Part shown: positions 22,960 to 36,300 of the stretch, piece by piece
Position numbering within the stretch: position 1 is the stretch's first letter
Layout of the letters: each line of letters starts with the position of its first letter
Source of the DNA: Panax quinquefolius
Lineage: Eukaryota > Streptophyta > Magnoliopsida > Apiales > Araliaceae
DNA: 64,000 nt
Assembly (NCBI GenBank): GCA_020205615.1
Contig: CM035167.1
Location: forward strand, 137,902,568 to 137,966,567
Reading direction: 5' to 3'
Program-made: the position numbers and the translations under genes
The notes under the pieces: generated by a model
Told to the model about the DNA's origin: nothing
Databases searched by the model: none
The model's input: the letters and a program-made list of their open reading frames with translations, nothing else

Positions 22960-24051
22960 CTTAGTAACAAGGTTTTAAAACTCGGACCGGACCGCCGATC
23001 AAACAGGTAAAAATTAAAATCGGTCCACCAAATGGTCCGGTTTGGACCATTGAACCAGTTTTGATAAAAAAAGGTTAAGAATCGGTGAACCGGCGCGCGG
23101 TCCAACCGGTCACGGGTTTGACTGATTTGATGGGCTTCTTCTTCTCCTTTGTCTTTCTCGAGTCACGACGCTCAAATCACCATTATCTTCGAGCAAAAAA
23201 GGCTTTTTCTTCCCTACTGTAAAAGCTCTAAGTAGAGTCGGTCATACATTTGATGAACATAGCCTTTACTAAAAAAACTCTTTGAACTTTGCTGCTTTTG
23301 AGGCCTCTCGTCGCCTTTGGGTTTATGGTCACTGATTTTCCTTTTCTCTGCATAAGATGAAGTGCATTTAAGTGCCCCGGTTGTTTTTTTTAGAGATTTT
23401 GTAGCCGCTTCAGCTGCTGCTTTTGCAAATATTTATGTACAAGCATTTAAAGTTGTTTATTTTTTTTCCTCACTCTATTTTAGTTAAGCTCTGTCAAATC
23501 TTGGAATGAAGAATTCTTAAACTCTTTGCTTGAATTGTCAAGTCCTCTATTTTTATTATACTTAATCACATACCCAAGAAAGTCATAAGATAAACATACA
23601 CTTACAGAATCAAAGTGACTGTTGAGAATTTGAGATATGGACACATGAAAAAGCATCTCAAAAAGGTATATTGGAAAGTAGAGTCATGGCTTGTTTTCTT
23701 TTCTAATTTCTTGAGATTGGCTTCTTCTTTAGAGCTCTCATCATACTTTAATGGAAAGTAGAGTAATGGGTTGCTTTGGTATGTTTGAAGTTGTTATTCT
23801 TGTGTTTGGCTGAAGGCTTCCCTCATCATACTTTATTAGTTTTTTTATAGATAAATTAATTAATTTTATATATTTACTAAATATTATATATTATATATAA
23901 TAATTTATTTATTTAATGATTTATTATTTATTACATATTAATGACGTCACTGGGTCAATAACGGTTCGACTACTGATTGGACCAGTGACCCATCCACCAG
24001 ATGCTTTTGCGGTTCGATGAACGATCCGAGTTTTAAAACCTTGCTTAGTAA
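22960..24051. mobile_element. Non-autonomous hAT element (body 22968-24043) with 8-bp TSD
   Basis: CTTAGTAA occurs at 22960-22967 and 24044-24051. The ends are CAAGGTTTTAAAACTCGG on the left and CGAGTTTTAAAACCTTG on the right, an excellent TIR of about 17 bp. Subterminal GGACCGG / CCGGTTTGG-type repeats fit a hAT of this class. The 1076-bp body has no transposase. Internally it has short imperfect direct repeats around GGAAAGTAGAGT (about 23670 and 23755). Confidence 0.9.
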
Positions 24052-26640
24052 CACCTCAAAAATCACCTCATCTCATGTGATTCGTTGGTCCCATTTAGAC
24101 GCAGCGAAAAAATGGGCCGTACATGGTCGCCGGCTGCTTCGCACTGTTAAAAAATTAATTTATGGATTTTATTTTTTTTACCATCGAAATCTGGCGCTTT
24201 TGACCCTACCAAATTTGACCCGGCCCAATGAGAGCCCGCCCGTGGGCGCCCGGCCCGCCCCGCCCGGTCTTTTTAAAAAAACCCTTGTTCGCTTGTTTGC
24301 TAAGTGCTAAAGCCTAAAGTCCTAACCTGCTAAGTCTACTAACCCTTATTCGTCTTTCTAGATTTCAGATCTGTTACGACTACGAGAGAGAGACCGAGAG
24401 GCGATTGTGTAGACTTCATACGAGAGAGACAGAGTCCTCAAGTTCCTGACTTCCTTCGATCGATCGACTCGCCGAGTCGCCTGACGTCTCAGTGTCTCAC
24501 GTCTGTCACTCTGTGTAGCTTCTTCTTCCCTACAGGTATCAATCGACCACGCTGTTCACGCCGTCGCCGATCTACCTTTTCCCTTCGTTTTCTCTTCGTT
24601 TTTCAGTCTTAAGTTCTTAACTAAGTGTTTATGAGACTATGACTCTATGTGTTCTGCACTTTTGCTATTGCTATGTTCTACCTCTTTGTTTTCAGTTTGT
24701 TTATGCTATAGTGCTATTTTATGTTTTTTTTTTTTAAATTTATGTTCTTAATTTTTTTTTAATCTATGTGTTCTGCACTTAATTTATGTTCTACCTTTTT
24801 GTTGTGGCAATAAATCTGTGCTTGGATTGTGATTTGTGAATACTGAATAGTGAATAGATATGTGGACTGAATTGGGAGTATAACTGGAGGATTCTAGACT
24901 TTCTAGTTATTTTTGATTTGTGAAGCAAATTGTTTTTTTTTTAAATTTGGGATGGCACTTGGCAGTTGGCAGGGCAGTTTTGACCAGGTTATTTGAGAAC
25001 CAGATTCTGCTTTAGTGCTACTGTGTTTGGTCGAAATTTCATAACTTGTGGACTTGTCACTTGTGGTGGGTATTTGATTGTAGCATGTTTCTTCAATTCA
25101 TGCTTGTGGTGGGTATTTTATTTTTTATCATGTTTCTTCAATTCATGCTTGTCAAAATTATTCAAAATGAAATGTGATATGACACTGCTAAGTGCTGAAC
25201 TGCTCGTTTCTTATTTTTTATATATGTAAGACTTCATCATATGCAGGATGCAGGTAAAGTCATCAACGCAGCCAATTGTTGTGTTATACTATCTTTTTGT
25301 TAACAGAGATCTTCTTGTAATGTTGGTTCATGTTGCCATGTTGGTTCTAGTTGTAATGTTACCTGATTCAGGCAAATGCAATGTGTTTACAAATGTAGAT
25401 CTTGTAAATAAATGTAAATAACCCACTTAGATATGCAGATGTGTTTACAAATGTAGATGGTTTGTTTACAAATGCAGTGTTACCACTTACCATGGGTAAA
25501 AAATAATAATAATAATAATAATAATGAAAAAGCCCATGCGTGCGGGTAGTAGGGCCAAAATTGAATTTGGGTACTTACGTAATAATTTTAAAGCCTATTA
25601 AAACTCGAAATATTTTTGGTAGAACTTTGCAAATGGCCTTGCCCGTTTGCCAGGTCCAGTCCCATTGTTACCAAATCTAAATAACTTAAAAAAATAATAA
25701 TTCAATATTGTAATAGATCTTAATTATCACCCGAACATCTTTAATAAATTTCTTATTCGAAGAGTAGAAAAGTGGGATAGAAATTATTTGTGCTTCGAAC
25801 CACTTAAATTTTTTTGTCATTTACTTTCCAGCATTTATATTTATGCACTTATTATTTATACTTGTGTATAACTTGATTCCACAAGTGAACTAAATTGAGA
25901 AATAATATTTCATTAAATCTTTGAATGTCTTTTTTTTTCAAACTAATATTTTGCTCTGCAAAATTAAATTAACTCTAATAATTTAATCTGATAATATTTT
26001 TTTTAAAAATAATATTTTCTAAAGGTCAACCCCTTTCTAGATCTCTTAGTGCAACTGTGAAACAACAAAATATTTTGAAAATATGACTTATTTCATTTAT
26101 TAATATTTGTAGAAAAATAAAATACCATAATAAAAATATTTGTAAAAATTGTTGAAAATATTAGATCTCAAATAAACTAGAATTCTATTGTACATACATA
26201 ATAAATTTTTAAACACAATATTTTTCTCGAGATCATATTATCGAATATTAATTTGTTAATATTAACTAATACTATAAACTTTAACAGCTAATATAACCTT
26301 TAATATATTTAGTAATATATATTAATAATGTGAAATAATATTGATTGATGATTAAAATATTTTTTTAATGATTTAATAAATTACTACGGTAAAGTTATCA
26401 AAATTATGTATATTTTAATGAATAATTAATATATACAAATTTTATTATTTACACCATAGTTTTGAAAGAACCATTTTTTTATGAACATAATTTTATGTAA
26501 TATTCATCCATTTTATAATTGTACCAATTATATGATTTAATTATTAATTAAAAATATTCAAACAAATATTTAATTAACTTATCTAAGAATATAGTTAAGA
26601 GATAATATACTAAATTTATAGTAAAAATATTAGATAATTG
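24052..26640. other. Unassigned region between the transposon reef and COG3
   Basis: No gene is supported here. At 24220-24275 there is a very GC-rich patch (GCCCGGCCCGCCCCGCCCGG) unlike its surroundings, of the kind found near ends of some DNA transposons. It is followed by sequence that looks like a 5' leader and intron (about 24350-24620, CT- and GA-rich with a CTACAGGT junction) but no protein. An (AAT)n microsatellite lies at about 25500-25525. From 25640 to 26640 the sequence is extremely AT-rich. This could be a non-autonomous transposon with a captured leader, but I found no matching ends. Confidence 0.4.
25499..25527. repeat. (AAT)n microsatellite
   Basis: About eight tandem AAT units after an A run. 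Confidence 0.85.
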
Positions 26641-26888
26641 ACAAATTATTGTGTTCTTATATCTACAAAGGAAGGAAGGAAGGGAGCGCGATACATTTGC
26701 AGCAACAGAAGAAAGAAGAGCGGGCATGGTTGTTCTGCTTCCAATTTCGTTCAACGACAAAACTAAAACCTAGTCGCTGGAAAATCTTCACGGCTCAACG
26801 AAATTGGGGTACGAGGTGGGAAATTCTGAAACGTTAAAATTCCCGATCTACATCGAATCCTCTTCAACCCTCACTGCCGGATCTAATA

Positions 26889-29800
26889 ATGGCGGCGAAC
26901 AGGACAAGTGTTCCCAAGTCCGGAGCTATTTCTAAAGGCTACAACTTTGCTTCTACTTGGGAACAGGTATTTTCCCAATTCAATCAGTTTTAGTTGTGAT
27001 CTCTTCAGTTTCGCCAGTTCCTTCCATATGCATTTGGGTATTTTTGGTTTGTTTAAATTTTCAATTCTGATATAACTATTGTTTTTGATACATATACATT
27101 ATGGATCTAAATACTAGGAAATTCTAATGCTTCTTATGTTTAGTAGTTGTATTACATTTAAGTAATTTGGACCTGGGATTTATCACAATTATGGGTTCGA
27201 TTAGCAATCACAATATGGTTCACCTGATCTTTTGTGTTTGCAATTGTCTATTGTTAATAGAGTATATTGGTATGCTTGTGTGTGTATCCACATAAAACCG
27301 CAGTGATGAAGCCAAGATTGGTTCGCAGTGGGGTCAATAATTAGAGTATCACACAATAAATTAAAATTGATAATTATAGTAACAAAAAACGACTCAAATA
27401 TATAACCACAAAAATATAATATGTCATTGTTATAGCCATCAAACTTATCCACAAAAATAACTAGTAGAATTAGAATATAATAATAACAATTGCCCTCAGC
27501 GTGTTTTCATTCGTTGAAATCGTTGCATAATATTTTCATTGTCAATGCAATCAAATACATTCTTCTCGATGTATGTAATCAAGCAATCATTCATCAGTTG
27601 ATCTGCCATGGAATTGCGCAACCTACTCTTAATTATCTTCATCACAGAAAAAGCTCTTTCAACGATAGCGATGCATAGCGGGTAAGATTAATGCCAACTT
27701 TAGAAGCCGATATACTAAAAGAAATACAATATGTTTCTTAGTACCTACGAGCTTTCTTGCAAGACAGCTAATCCCTTGAACTTCCAAAAACTCTTGATTT
27801 GTCCGCATATCAGAAATGTAATTATCTAGTTAACTATCAAGTTTCATAAGATCCATTGGAGAAAAGTCATTTGAATAAATGTTAGCGAGATGAATTAATT
27901 TGTCTTTATCAAAACGAGTGAAACAATCACTAGGATTTAAGCATGCCACTGATAAAAACAAGTCCGTACTTGCTTCCGTAAAACGATCATTTAATTCTTG
28001 AAGTTGCCAATCCAAAACAGTACAAAATATCTCAACATAATAATGGTGAAAATTTGTAGTACCTTGAGATTTTCGACTTGATCTCCCATGAAATAAAGCA
28101 TTCATATCTATAATGTCAATTTTGTGTTTGTTGCAAAATAAACAAACTTCATAAAGTAGTTTCTCCCATCCCTCATCTCTCATAACCTTCAATAGTTGCT
28201 TAGACACCTTAACTAATTCCATAACATTTACAATATCTTGATCCTTTCTTTGCAATGCTTGTGATAATTCATTTGTAATTCCCAATATCTTTCTCATCAA
28301 TATTAGATCAAATGCAAAACCAAATAATTGCAATGACTCTAATAAACCAAAAACAATACCTTTTTGTTGGTATACCAAACCATCATCTGAAACCTCCTCA
28401 AGTACATCAATCACTGAGGAGAACATAAGAATCAAGTTCAAAAGTGTCTCATAATGTGATCCCCAACGTGTGTCACCTACCCGTTTTAAGACTAGTTTCT
28501 TGATGCAAGCCTTTCACACTTTGAAGTTCATTATTCATCAATGCTTTCCCGACTCTAGCAGCTTCTTTCTCTCGAAGACTATCTCGACGCTTGCATGATG
28601 CTCCAACCACATTTAACAACTCAGAAACCTTGTTAAAAAACCAAGCAATGTGTTTGTGCTTACTAGCAACATCTACAATAGTTAATTGGAGTTGATGAGC
28701 AAAACAATGGACATAAAATGCAAAAGGATTCTCATTCATGATTAAGGTTTTGAGACCATTAATTAAATTCACCTCGCATGTTACTGGCTCCATCGTACCC
28801 TGACCACGTATTCTTGATAAACTTAGTCCGTGACTTGAGAAAAAGGTCTCAATTGCTTCTTTAAGCAATGAAGCAGTGGTACTAGTAACATGAACTATAC
28901 CAACAAAACGTTCAACAACACATCCCTTTCTATCCACATAGCGTAAAGCTATGGCCATTTGTTCTTTGATTGAAATATCACGAGACTCATCAACTAATAT
29001 TGCAAACATATCATCTCCAATATCACTAATGATAGCAATGATAGTTTCTACTGCAACACAATTTATAATATCTTTTTGAATATCACTTGACACCAATTTC
29101 AGATTTTTTGCAACACAACATTGTTGATACTTTCATTGTGATTAGCAAGAAATTGTAGAAGCTGTAAGAAATTTCCTCTATTACTTGAATCCTCATCTTC
29201 ATCATGACCACGAAAGGATAACCCTTGATGCAAAAGAAATCTTATGCAATCAAGTGATGCATTTAAGCGAATTTGATATTCAAGTCTCGTTTGTTCAGAT
29301 TGTTTAATAAAAACATTCTGAATGTTTTGCTTTGGTTTCATCAAATCTTGACATTTACTCCAAGCTTGGTTATGAGCACTATTAAGCCCTCCAACATGAA
29401 TATCAAATCTCTCTTTCTTGTTCCATATTGTGAAGCCGCTAGTATTGAAAGAATCACCACCCACTTGTTTTTCAGTGTCCGGCCTAAATAGATAACAACA
29501 TAAGCAAAATGCTGCATCAATAGCTATGCTATACGTCAACCAATTTCCATATTCTTTAAACCAAGAAGGATTAAATCTACGTAAGTATCCCCCAATTTGA
29601 GTATGTGGGAAGTTATGTTTGAGAGGCTGACAAGGACCCTTTAGCATGAATGCTCTTCTTACTTTATCTTGAATATTAGGATGCTACTTTGATATTTTCT
29701 TTCGCAACCTGTGGTGCGCTTCAAGATTTCCCAAATCTACTTTATCATCATCCTTTTTACGATTTTATTAGAACATGATTCTTCAAATGCGAGAAGCTTT

Positions 29801-30025
29801 TACGAATACAAATGTGTTCATATCGGTCATTTAAAGAATTAAAGATATTATGAACTTAATTACAACAAAAAACAAAGTTGTGCTAAACCCGACAATTTCA
29901 TGGCTGAACTTTTGTACTCGGTACTCCTATTAGTGAAGAATAAGTATGCAAGGAAATGACAAGAAATTCGAGAATACTGTAGTTTAAGGTCGAGATATTT
30001 GTCGGTGATTTTGCAATTAGGTAAC

Positions 30026-30071
<46 letters not shown>

Positions 30072-30273
30072 GGTGAGGATCGAGCATTCTCCTTAAATAG
30101 CATTCTTTTATTAAAACTACGCTTTTGGAGGACGCGGTGACATTTTTGTAAATACGCGGTGGCATTGTATTTGCAAAATGCCACCGCGTCCCTCCAAAAC
30201 GACATTTAGTTTTAATAAAAGAATGTTATTTAAGGAGGAATGCTATTTAAGGAGAATGCTCTTGATCCTTACC

Positions 30274-30312
<39 letters not shown>

Positions 30313-33300
30313 GTGGGGGGGGGGGGGGGGGGGGAGGGGTATTTATAATATAGATCTAGAAGTGTTCTCATGAGAAAGCTCCAAATAGAACATCAATTAA
30401 TGACGAATTATCTGCAATAATTAAAGTAAAAGTGTAAAACTATAAACAAGAACCGCATACACACATGACACATCAACTATTAGAGACTTAGAGTCTAGAG
30501 AGGAGAGGGAGTTCCGGACCTGAGAGTGAAGAATCAAGAATGGTGAGTTAGTCTCAGGCACGACCGCACGGGTCTTCGTCTTCGTCAGATGATTACTTTA
30601 CCCTTCTCAGTTCTCTCTCTCTCTGTTTTGGGGATGATGAGTTACTGAGTTGGTGAATGGTGAATGAGATTAAGGGGTAGCCGGTAGGTGCTGACTGCTT
30701 TGTATCAAATAAAAAAAAATTTAACTATTAAGTGGGGTCAAAAATGCCTGACTACTTTGTATCAATTTTTTTTAAGTGGTATCAAAAATTGAGTGGGGTC
30801 AATTGACCCCACATTTTTAACGTGGCTTCGCCTCTGTATAGCAGAGCTTTTAGAACTACTGTTTTCCCTTTAATATATAGAGTGCTATAGGCCCAGTTTG
30901 GAAGTAAAACGCATTATTAAAAGTTGCTTTTATGGTGAAAAAATATAACTAATACTCCCTCTGTCCCACAAAAACAGCCCCATTTGATTTTTTTTCCTAG
31001 TCAGTATGTGGTCCTAAATTCAAAATTGATGTAAATATATTTGATTTTGATTAGCGTAATAGTTATTTCAGTAAACTACTTAATAGTATTATTACATACA
31101 AAACAATCTTAATTTTAGGATATTATATGCTCAAGGATGTAAAGTTAGAGTTTTTACAAGTACAAAATTAAACTAAAATGCATATTTAAAAAAGTTAAAA
31201 TTAAATATTGTAACAATCGGGTCAAATCTATAGTCCAAATCGAATCAAATCTATCCAAAAAAGGTCTCAAACCACTAGTCTTATCGTCTTAGGTCATCTT
31301 AACCCACCACATACTCACCCAACCAGAGTTACCAGATACTCTCATAGACCTAGTGAACCACGTATTGGTTGCGTACCCAAACAAGATACTCTTACGTACC
31401 AATACTCTAAATTTAGTGTACCAATTTTTTGTTGTTGTTTAATCTATAATTGCACAAATATCTATATTATACCTTAGTATTGGATGCTCAAACATTACAG
31501 TTGTACTAAAATACTTATAAAACAATCAATTTGTTGATTCAACTAAAAATCTTCTATAAACTCGAATTATTACATTTAGATTCTAAAATAATTCCTAGCT
31601 ATAAGAACTTATTAAAACATACCCTAGCGTATTGTGTTTTAGGGTACCGCATACCGAAACGAATCATGTTTTAAGTAACATTGCACCCAATAGGTCATGA
31701 TTGAAGTTAATATTGTTAGTAACTTAATTCCTTATATCACAAAAACCAATAGACCCATATTTTGTCACTTTAGCACCTTGTGATCTTTGAGAAGATCATT
31801 ACGAGCCATTTCCGAAAATGTTTCACTTTTTTAACCCCTTTTTAGACTTAGACTTAGGTTTCTTGTTTTAGATTAGATAGCCATTCTTACAACTTTATAT
31901 CCCGAAATCTTGATATTTCTGACTTTTATTGATTCTTTGTGCTGCTGTCAATTAATGATTCTTTAGCAATGTCAAGTTATCACCTTTCTGTTGTCAATTT
32001 CTTTGACCAAAGTAAAGTTTGTAGAAAAATTCTTTCTACATGTTTCGATGTGGGACTAGGGTGTTACAAATTTCCACACTTAAATTTTTGAAGTCCTAGT
32101 TAGAATCAGAATCGATCATACACGCAACCAACAAATCTTTAACTCTCTAGCAATTGTGCGACAATACTGTCTGACTTCATGCATTGAATAATACTACCAG
32201 CCTTCGTAAGTCGACGACTCTGATATCATATGTAACCCTAGTCAAATCATGAGTTCATAACAAATCTTGAGTTCGAATCGAATCAAATACATCCAAACAA
32301 AACCTTAAACCACAATCTCAATATTATATTCTTGGATCATCTAAACCTACCATCACAATCTCACCCAAAAGGTCATAACTGAAGTTACGATTGTTAGTTC
32401 GTAACTTGATTTCTTATATACAGACAAATTCTTCTCACATGTTTCGATATGGGATTGGGGTGTTACAAAGATGATGAAGAACACCAATGAACAAGAATGC
32501 ATTTTAGCATGACCTTTCTAATCTAGCTCACTGTTGCCCATTTATTTACTTATTTCTCTGTTGCTTTATGCAATCTGTTGTTTGTTTCTCTCTCCCCGAG
32601 TCCCTTTCTGGTGTACGTGTGTATATCTAATATATAAACAGACTTTATCTGTAGTGGTGTAAGCAGATTCTTAATTAGCTCATGATGATTTTTGCTGTAC
32701 AGAATGCTCCAATGACAGAGCAACAACAAGCAGCAATAGTTGCACTTTCTCATGCAGTTGCTGAGCGGCCATTTCCAGCTAAGCTCGTGAGTCCGTCTGC
32801 CCGTACTTACTACTACCCTGTTTCTTTATCTCATTAAACTCAATGTTTTTTAAATAATGATTCTTCTTGTAGTCCCAGGAGCATATATTTGGACAAGATA
32901 ATGGTTTGTCTATTTCAACCAAGCAAAGTAGTATGGAAGAGTCTGGTGCTATAAAATCAGTATTGGTAAATACAAATCAGGTAAGGCATTGGTCTTGTTC
33001 TTCACATTTATGGAATCTTTGAATTCCTCTCGACTTCCGAGTGGTATTCCTTGTTCTCTCTGCCCTTCATCTTTGTCTACTGTCTTTCTCGCCATTGTTA
33101 TTATAATGGTGAAATACTGAAATGAAGATCACTTTATCGAAAACAGAATATCACAGAGTGCCAATTTATACTTCTTCCTGGTAACAAATTTCTTGAGTGG
33201 AACTGTGTAATCGGTGTGTGAGGTAGGACCTTTCTGTTTGATATATAGCATGTACCTATTGGATCGTTGTGTCACAAAATGATTTTCTGGGAGACACATT

Positions 33301-36300
33301 AGATAGAAATTTTCTTTGGGTGCATATCTGGGATCTCTTGCCTGTAGGGGAAGCTGGCCACTTAGTTCAGTATGCACTAAAATCATTATATTGTCATTGC
33401 AAAGAGACGATGGTATTAGTGCATAAAGTTTGGGGATTATATTTTTTGTCCATCATATATTTTTTGTATTTTAGACTTTTACTTTGTGTCGTATTGGGCG
33501 ATTCTACTGCCCATCACATCTAGTACGATGTGATGCTTCTACCGAAGGCACTTAATATCCTCTAGGTGTTATAAATTTGGGAGTCTATAATCTTATTGTG
33601 GACTATGTTTAAACATTTCATGCTTCATTTATTGCTTTCTCCTTTGTGCAGTTTTTCAACTGGTTTATAGATCTTGAAGCGGCAATGAAATCAGAGGTTA
33701 GGATAGTAATAACAATCTTCTTTTGACGTATTTAGCATTAGTGCAATTGTGATAGTGATTCCTGTTGCCTCTGATTTTACTTATTTGCATAGACAGAAGA
33801 GAAGTATCAGCACTATGTAAACACTTTAACAGAGAGGATACAGACATGTGATGGTATACTTCAGCAGGTAACAATTTCCCCAACAAATCATTCCTGTTCT
33901 AAATTGTGTGGTGGAGTATTACCATTATAATTTCCTTGTTATAACTGAATTTGGCTGAACAATTGTCTGCAGGTGGATGAAACCCTTGATTTGTTTAATG
34001 ATTTACAGATGCAACATCAAGCAGTAGCTACCAAAACAAAAACTCTTCACGATGCATGTGACCGATTGGTATGACCCTCTCTTTTCTTGTTAGTATGTTA
34101 AATCATCTAGTTGAGTACTGTACCAGGAAAAAGAAAGAAAACCTTAATTTTATATAGGTTTTTTTAACCAAGTCCTGAAGCTTTTGCATGGACCTTGCCA
34201 GCCATAACTTTGTACAATGTAAAGGCTTGGAACTTTGGTGACTCTAGACATGATCTATTGTCTTTTTAATGATGTTTAAACTCTAATGACTTTTATAATC
34301 GGAAAGTTGCTCACTTAGAGTGTTTTCTTTTTCCCACTTGTTATAGGGTGGAACTCCTTGGCTCTGCTTGTATTCTCTATATCAACTAATATTTTTTTCC
34401 ATATCTAAAAAATCAAATTGTAAAACATAATCATTAAAACTTATTTTGATTGGTAGGATGGAAAAAGTATCCGTACGTAAACTAAGCTAGATTTTTTGAG
34501 ACTTGTCAACAAATTTTATGGTTTATTAAAGAGGAAATAAATGATTGTACTCTGTTGATAAGTTAAAGTAATTAGTACAAACCCATGTAAATTCTTTTGC
34601 TATTTGGCCCCTACACCATTTAAGCAAGCCGCATTTGTGTCAAACATTATTGTGTAGAATTATTTGTTAGTTTATTTAGTCTGTACTTGAATTTTCCTTC
34701 ACTGTTTGGTTCTGGCAGTTCTGCCTTACAAGTCAAGATGCAAAGATTAACATTTAATTGAGATATTACATTTAACCCCCCTTATGTAACAGAATGATAT
34801 TTGCACAACGTCAGATCAGTGTTTGAATCATTTTGACTTCTTGTTTGTCTTATAAAAAATTGCTTATTTCTGTCACAGCTAATTGAGAAGCAAAGACTGA
34901 TTGAGTTTGCAGAATCACTTCGCAGTAAGCTCAACTACTTTGATGAATTGGAGAATGTAAGGTTTGAAAGCTATGTTACCTAGAATAATATGTACCAAAT
35001 ATTCCTGTGTATATGTGAACTATCTGCCCTACTATTAATTGATTTGTGTTGTTTAAATTTCAAGCAGAAAGTAAGTATGTGCCTTTCACAAATTTATCAG
35101 AATGGAATTATTTGTATTGATTTGCGTTCTTATTAAAACAGACTTTTTATCTGAATGACTTTCAACCACAGTTTAAGGTAATGTCATCAACACTAAAATT
35201 GATGCCCTTGACAACATTAAGGCATTGGGGATTAAAATCAGTGAAGCACAAATATCCTTTCTTTTATGATCCATAATTTTTAAATACTCCTTCCATCCAA
35301 GTTTGCTTGTCCTAATTTCCTTTTTGGTTTGTCCAAATCTATGTTTTAATACTATTTTTGACCTTATTTTTCCAACGCTACCCTCATTTACTTTATTAAA
35401 AAAGTTAATTGGAAAACCATGACATACATTGAAAAAAATAACACTAAATTTGGCAACCACTCCTTTTTCCCCCTTGCCTTCTCTCTCCTCTATTTTAATA
35501 TTCCAAGAAAGAGAAAGAAAGAGTTAGGAGATTAATTAAAACAAATTAGATAATAATAGAGTAGTTAAGATGGTAGAGATAATTTTTTTTCTTAATAGGC
35601 GTGTATTTCAAACTAGGACAAGTAAAATTGGAGAGTATCATAAAAGATGTACAAAATGGAAGAACAAAACTAGTGGGTTTCTTACTTTTTAATTTGATTA
35701 AGCTATGGATTTTTTTGGTGGGTGGATTTGGCATGTGCTTAAATGATGCGGAGAGAGTAACCCGTAACATTATATTGGCAAGGGATTTAGAAACAGTCAG
35801 TCATTTTTTGCTGGGAGCTGGGGGATGCCTTACTCTGTGAAAGAAATTCTTTCTTGGGTTAGCGAGCAGATTAAAAAAAGATAGGATGTGTCCCGTTTTC
35901 TTGATGTGGTCAGTACAAGGGGAGAAAATGCTGGTTTAATGGGGTCAAGTCTCTATTTGTAGTTGGGATGTTCATTCATTTGTTGGTTTGGAATATTATG
36001 TCAACATCAACCAAACCTGGCCTCCTTGGTTTGGGAAAAAATACAGTCAATATTTAACACAGCCAAACCTTTCCACATATAATTGGATTAGTTTGTATTT
36101 GTTTCCTCGGTTCAATTATTAACTCAGTCTGCCCAGGCCTGCAAGACTTGGATACTTTGACAGCCCAACCAAAGAGGTTTAGGCTACAATTTGATGACAG
36201 TCAACATATGTAAGTTCAGCCAAAAGGATGGTCTCATATGGTAAACAAGAGGGGGATCTGTACTCTTTAAACACTATGTTGGTCAGAAAAATGAGCTATG

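Larger units (their letters stand above)
27301..30836 (-). mobile_element. Decayed autonomous-type hAT (TTF zinc finger) in COG3 intron 1
   Basis: The ends are CAGTGATGAAGCCA at 27301 and TGGCTTCGCCTCTG at 30836 (complement CAGAGGCGAAGCCA), an imperfect 14-bp TIR. Next to both ends is AGTGGGGTCAA in inverted position. Flanking octamers TAAAACCG and TATAGCAG agree at five of eight bases, a possibly eroded target duplication. The element carries the hAT transposase pseudogene at 27496-29770, a foldback MITE and TA, TG and G runs. It is about 3.5 kb and accounts for much of the 5.7-kb intron. Confidence 0.7.

Noticed and set aside
24017..24310. Open frame of 97 codons
   Set aside because: It starts inside the hAT terminal repeat, crosses the target duplication and ends in the GC-rich patch. 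There is no domain, so it is a chance frame.
27490..27678. Plus-strand open frame in COG3 intron 1
   Set aside because: It is the reverse of the hAT dimerisation region of the transposase pseudogene.
29860..30205. Minus-strand open frames with Ile-Tyr repeats
   Set aside because: They are translations of the (TA)n microsatellite next to the foldback MITE.
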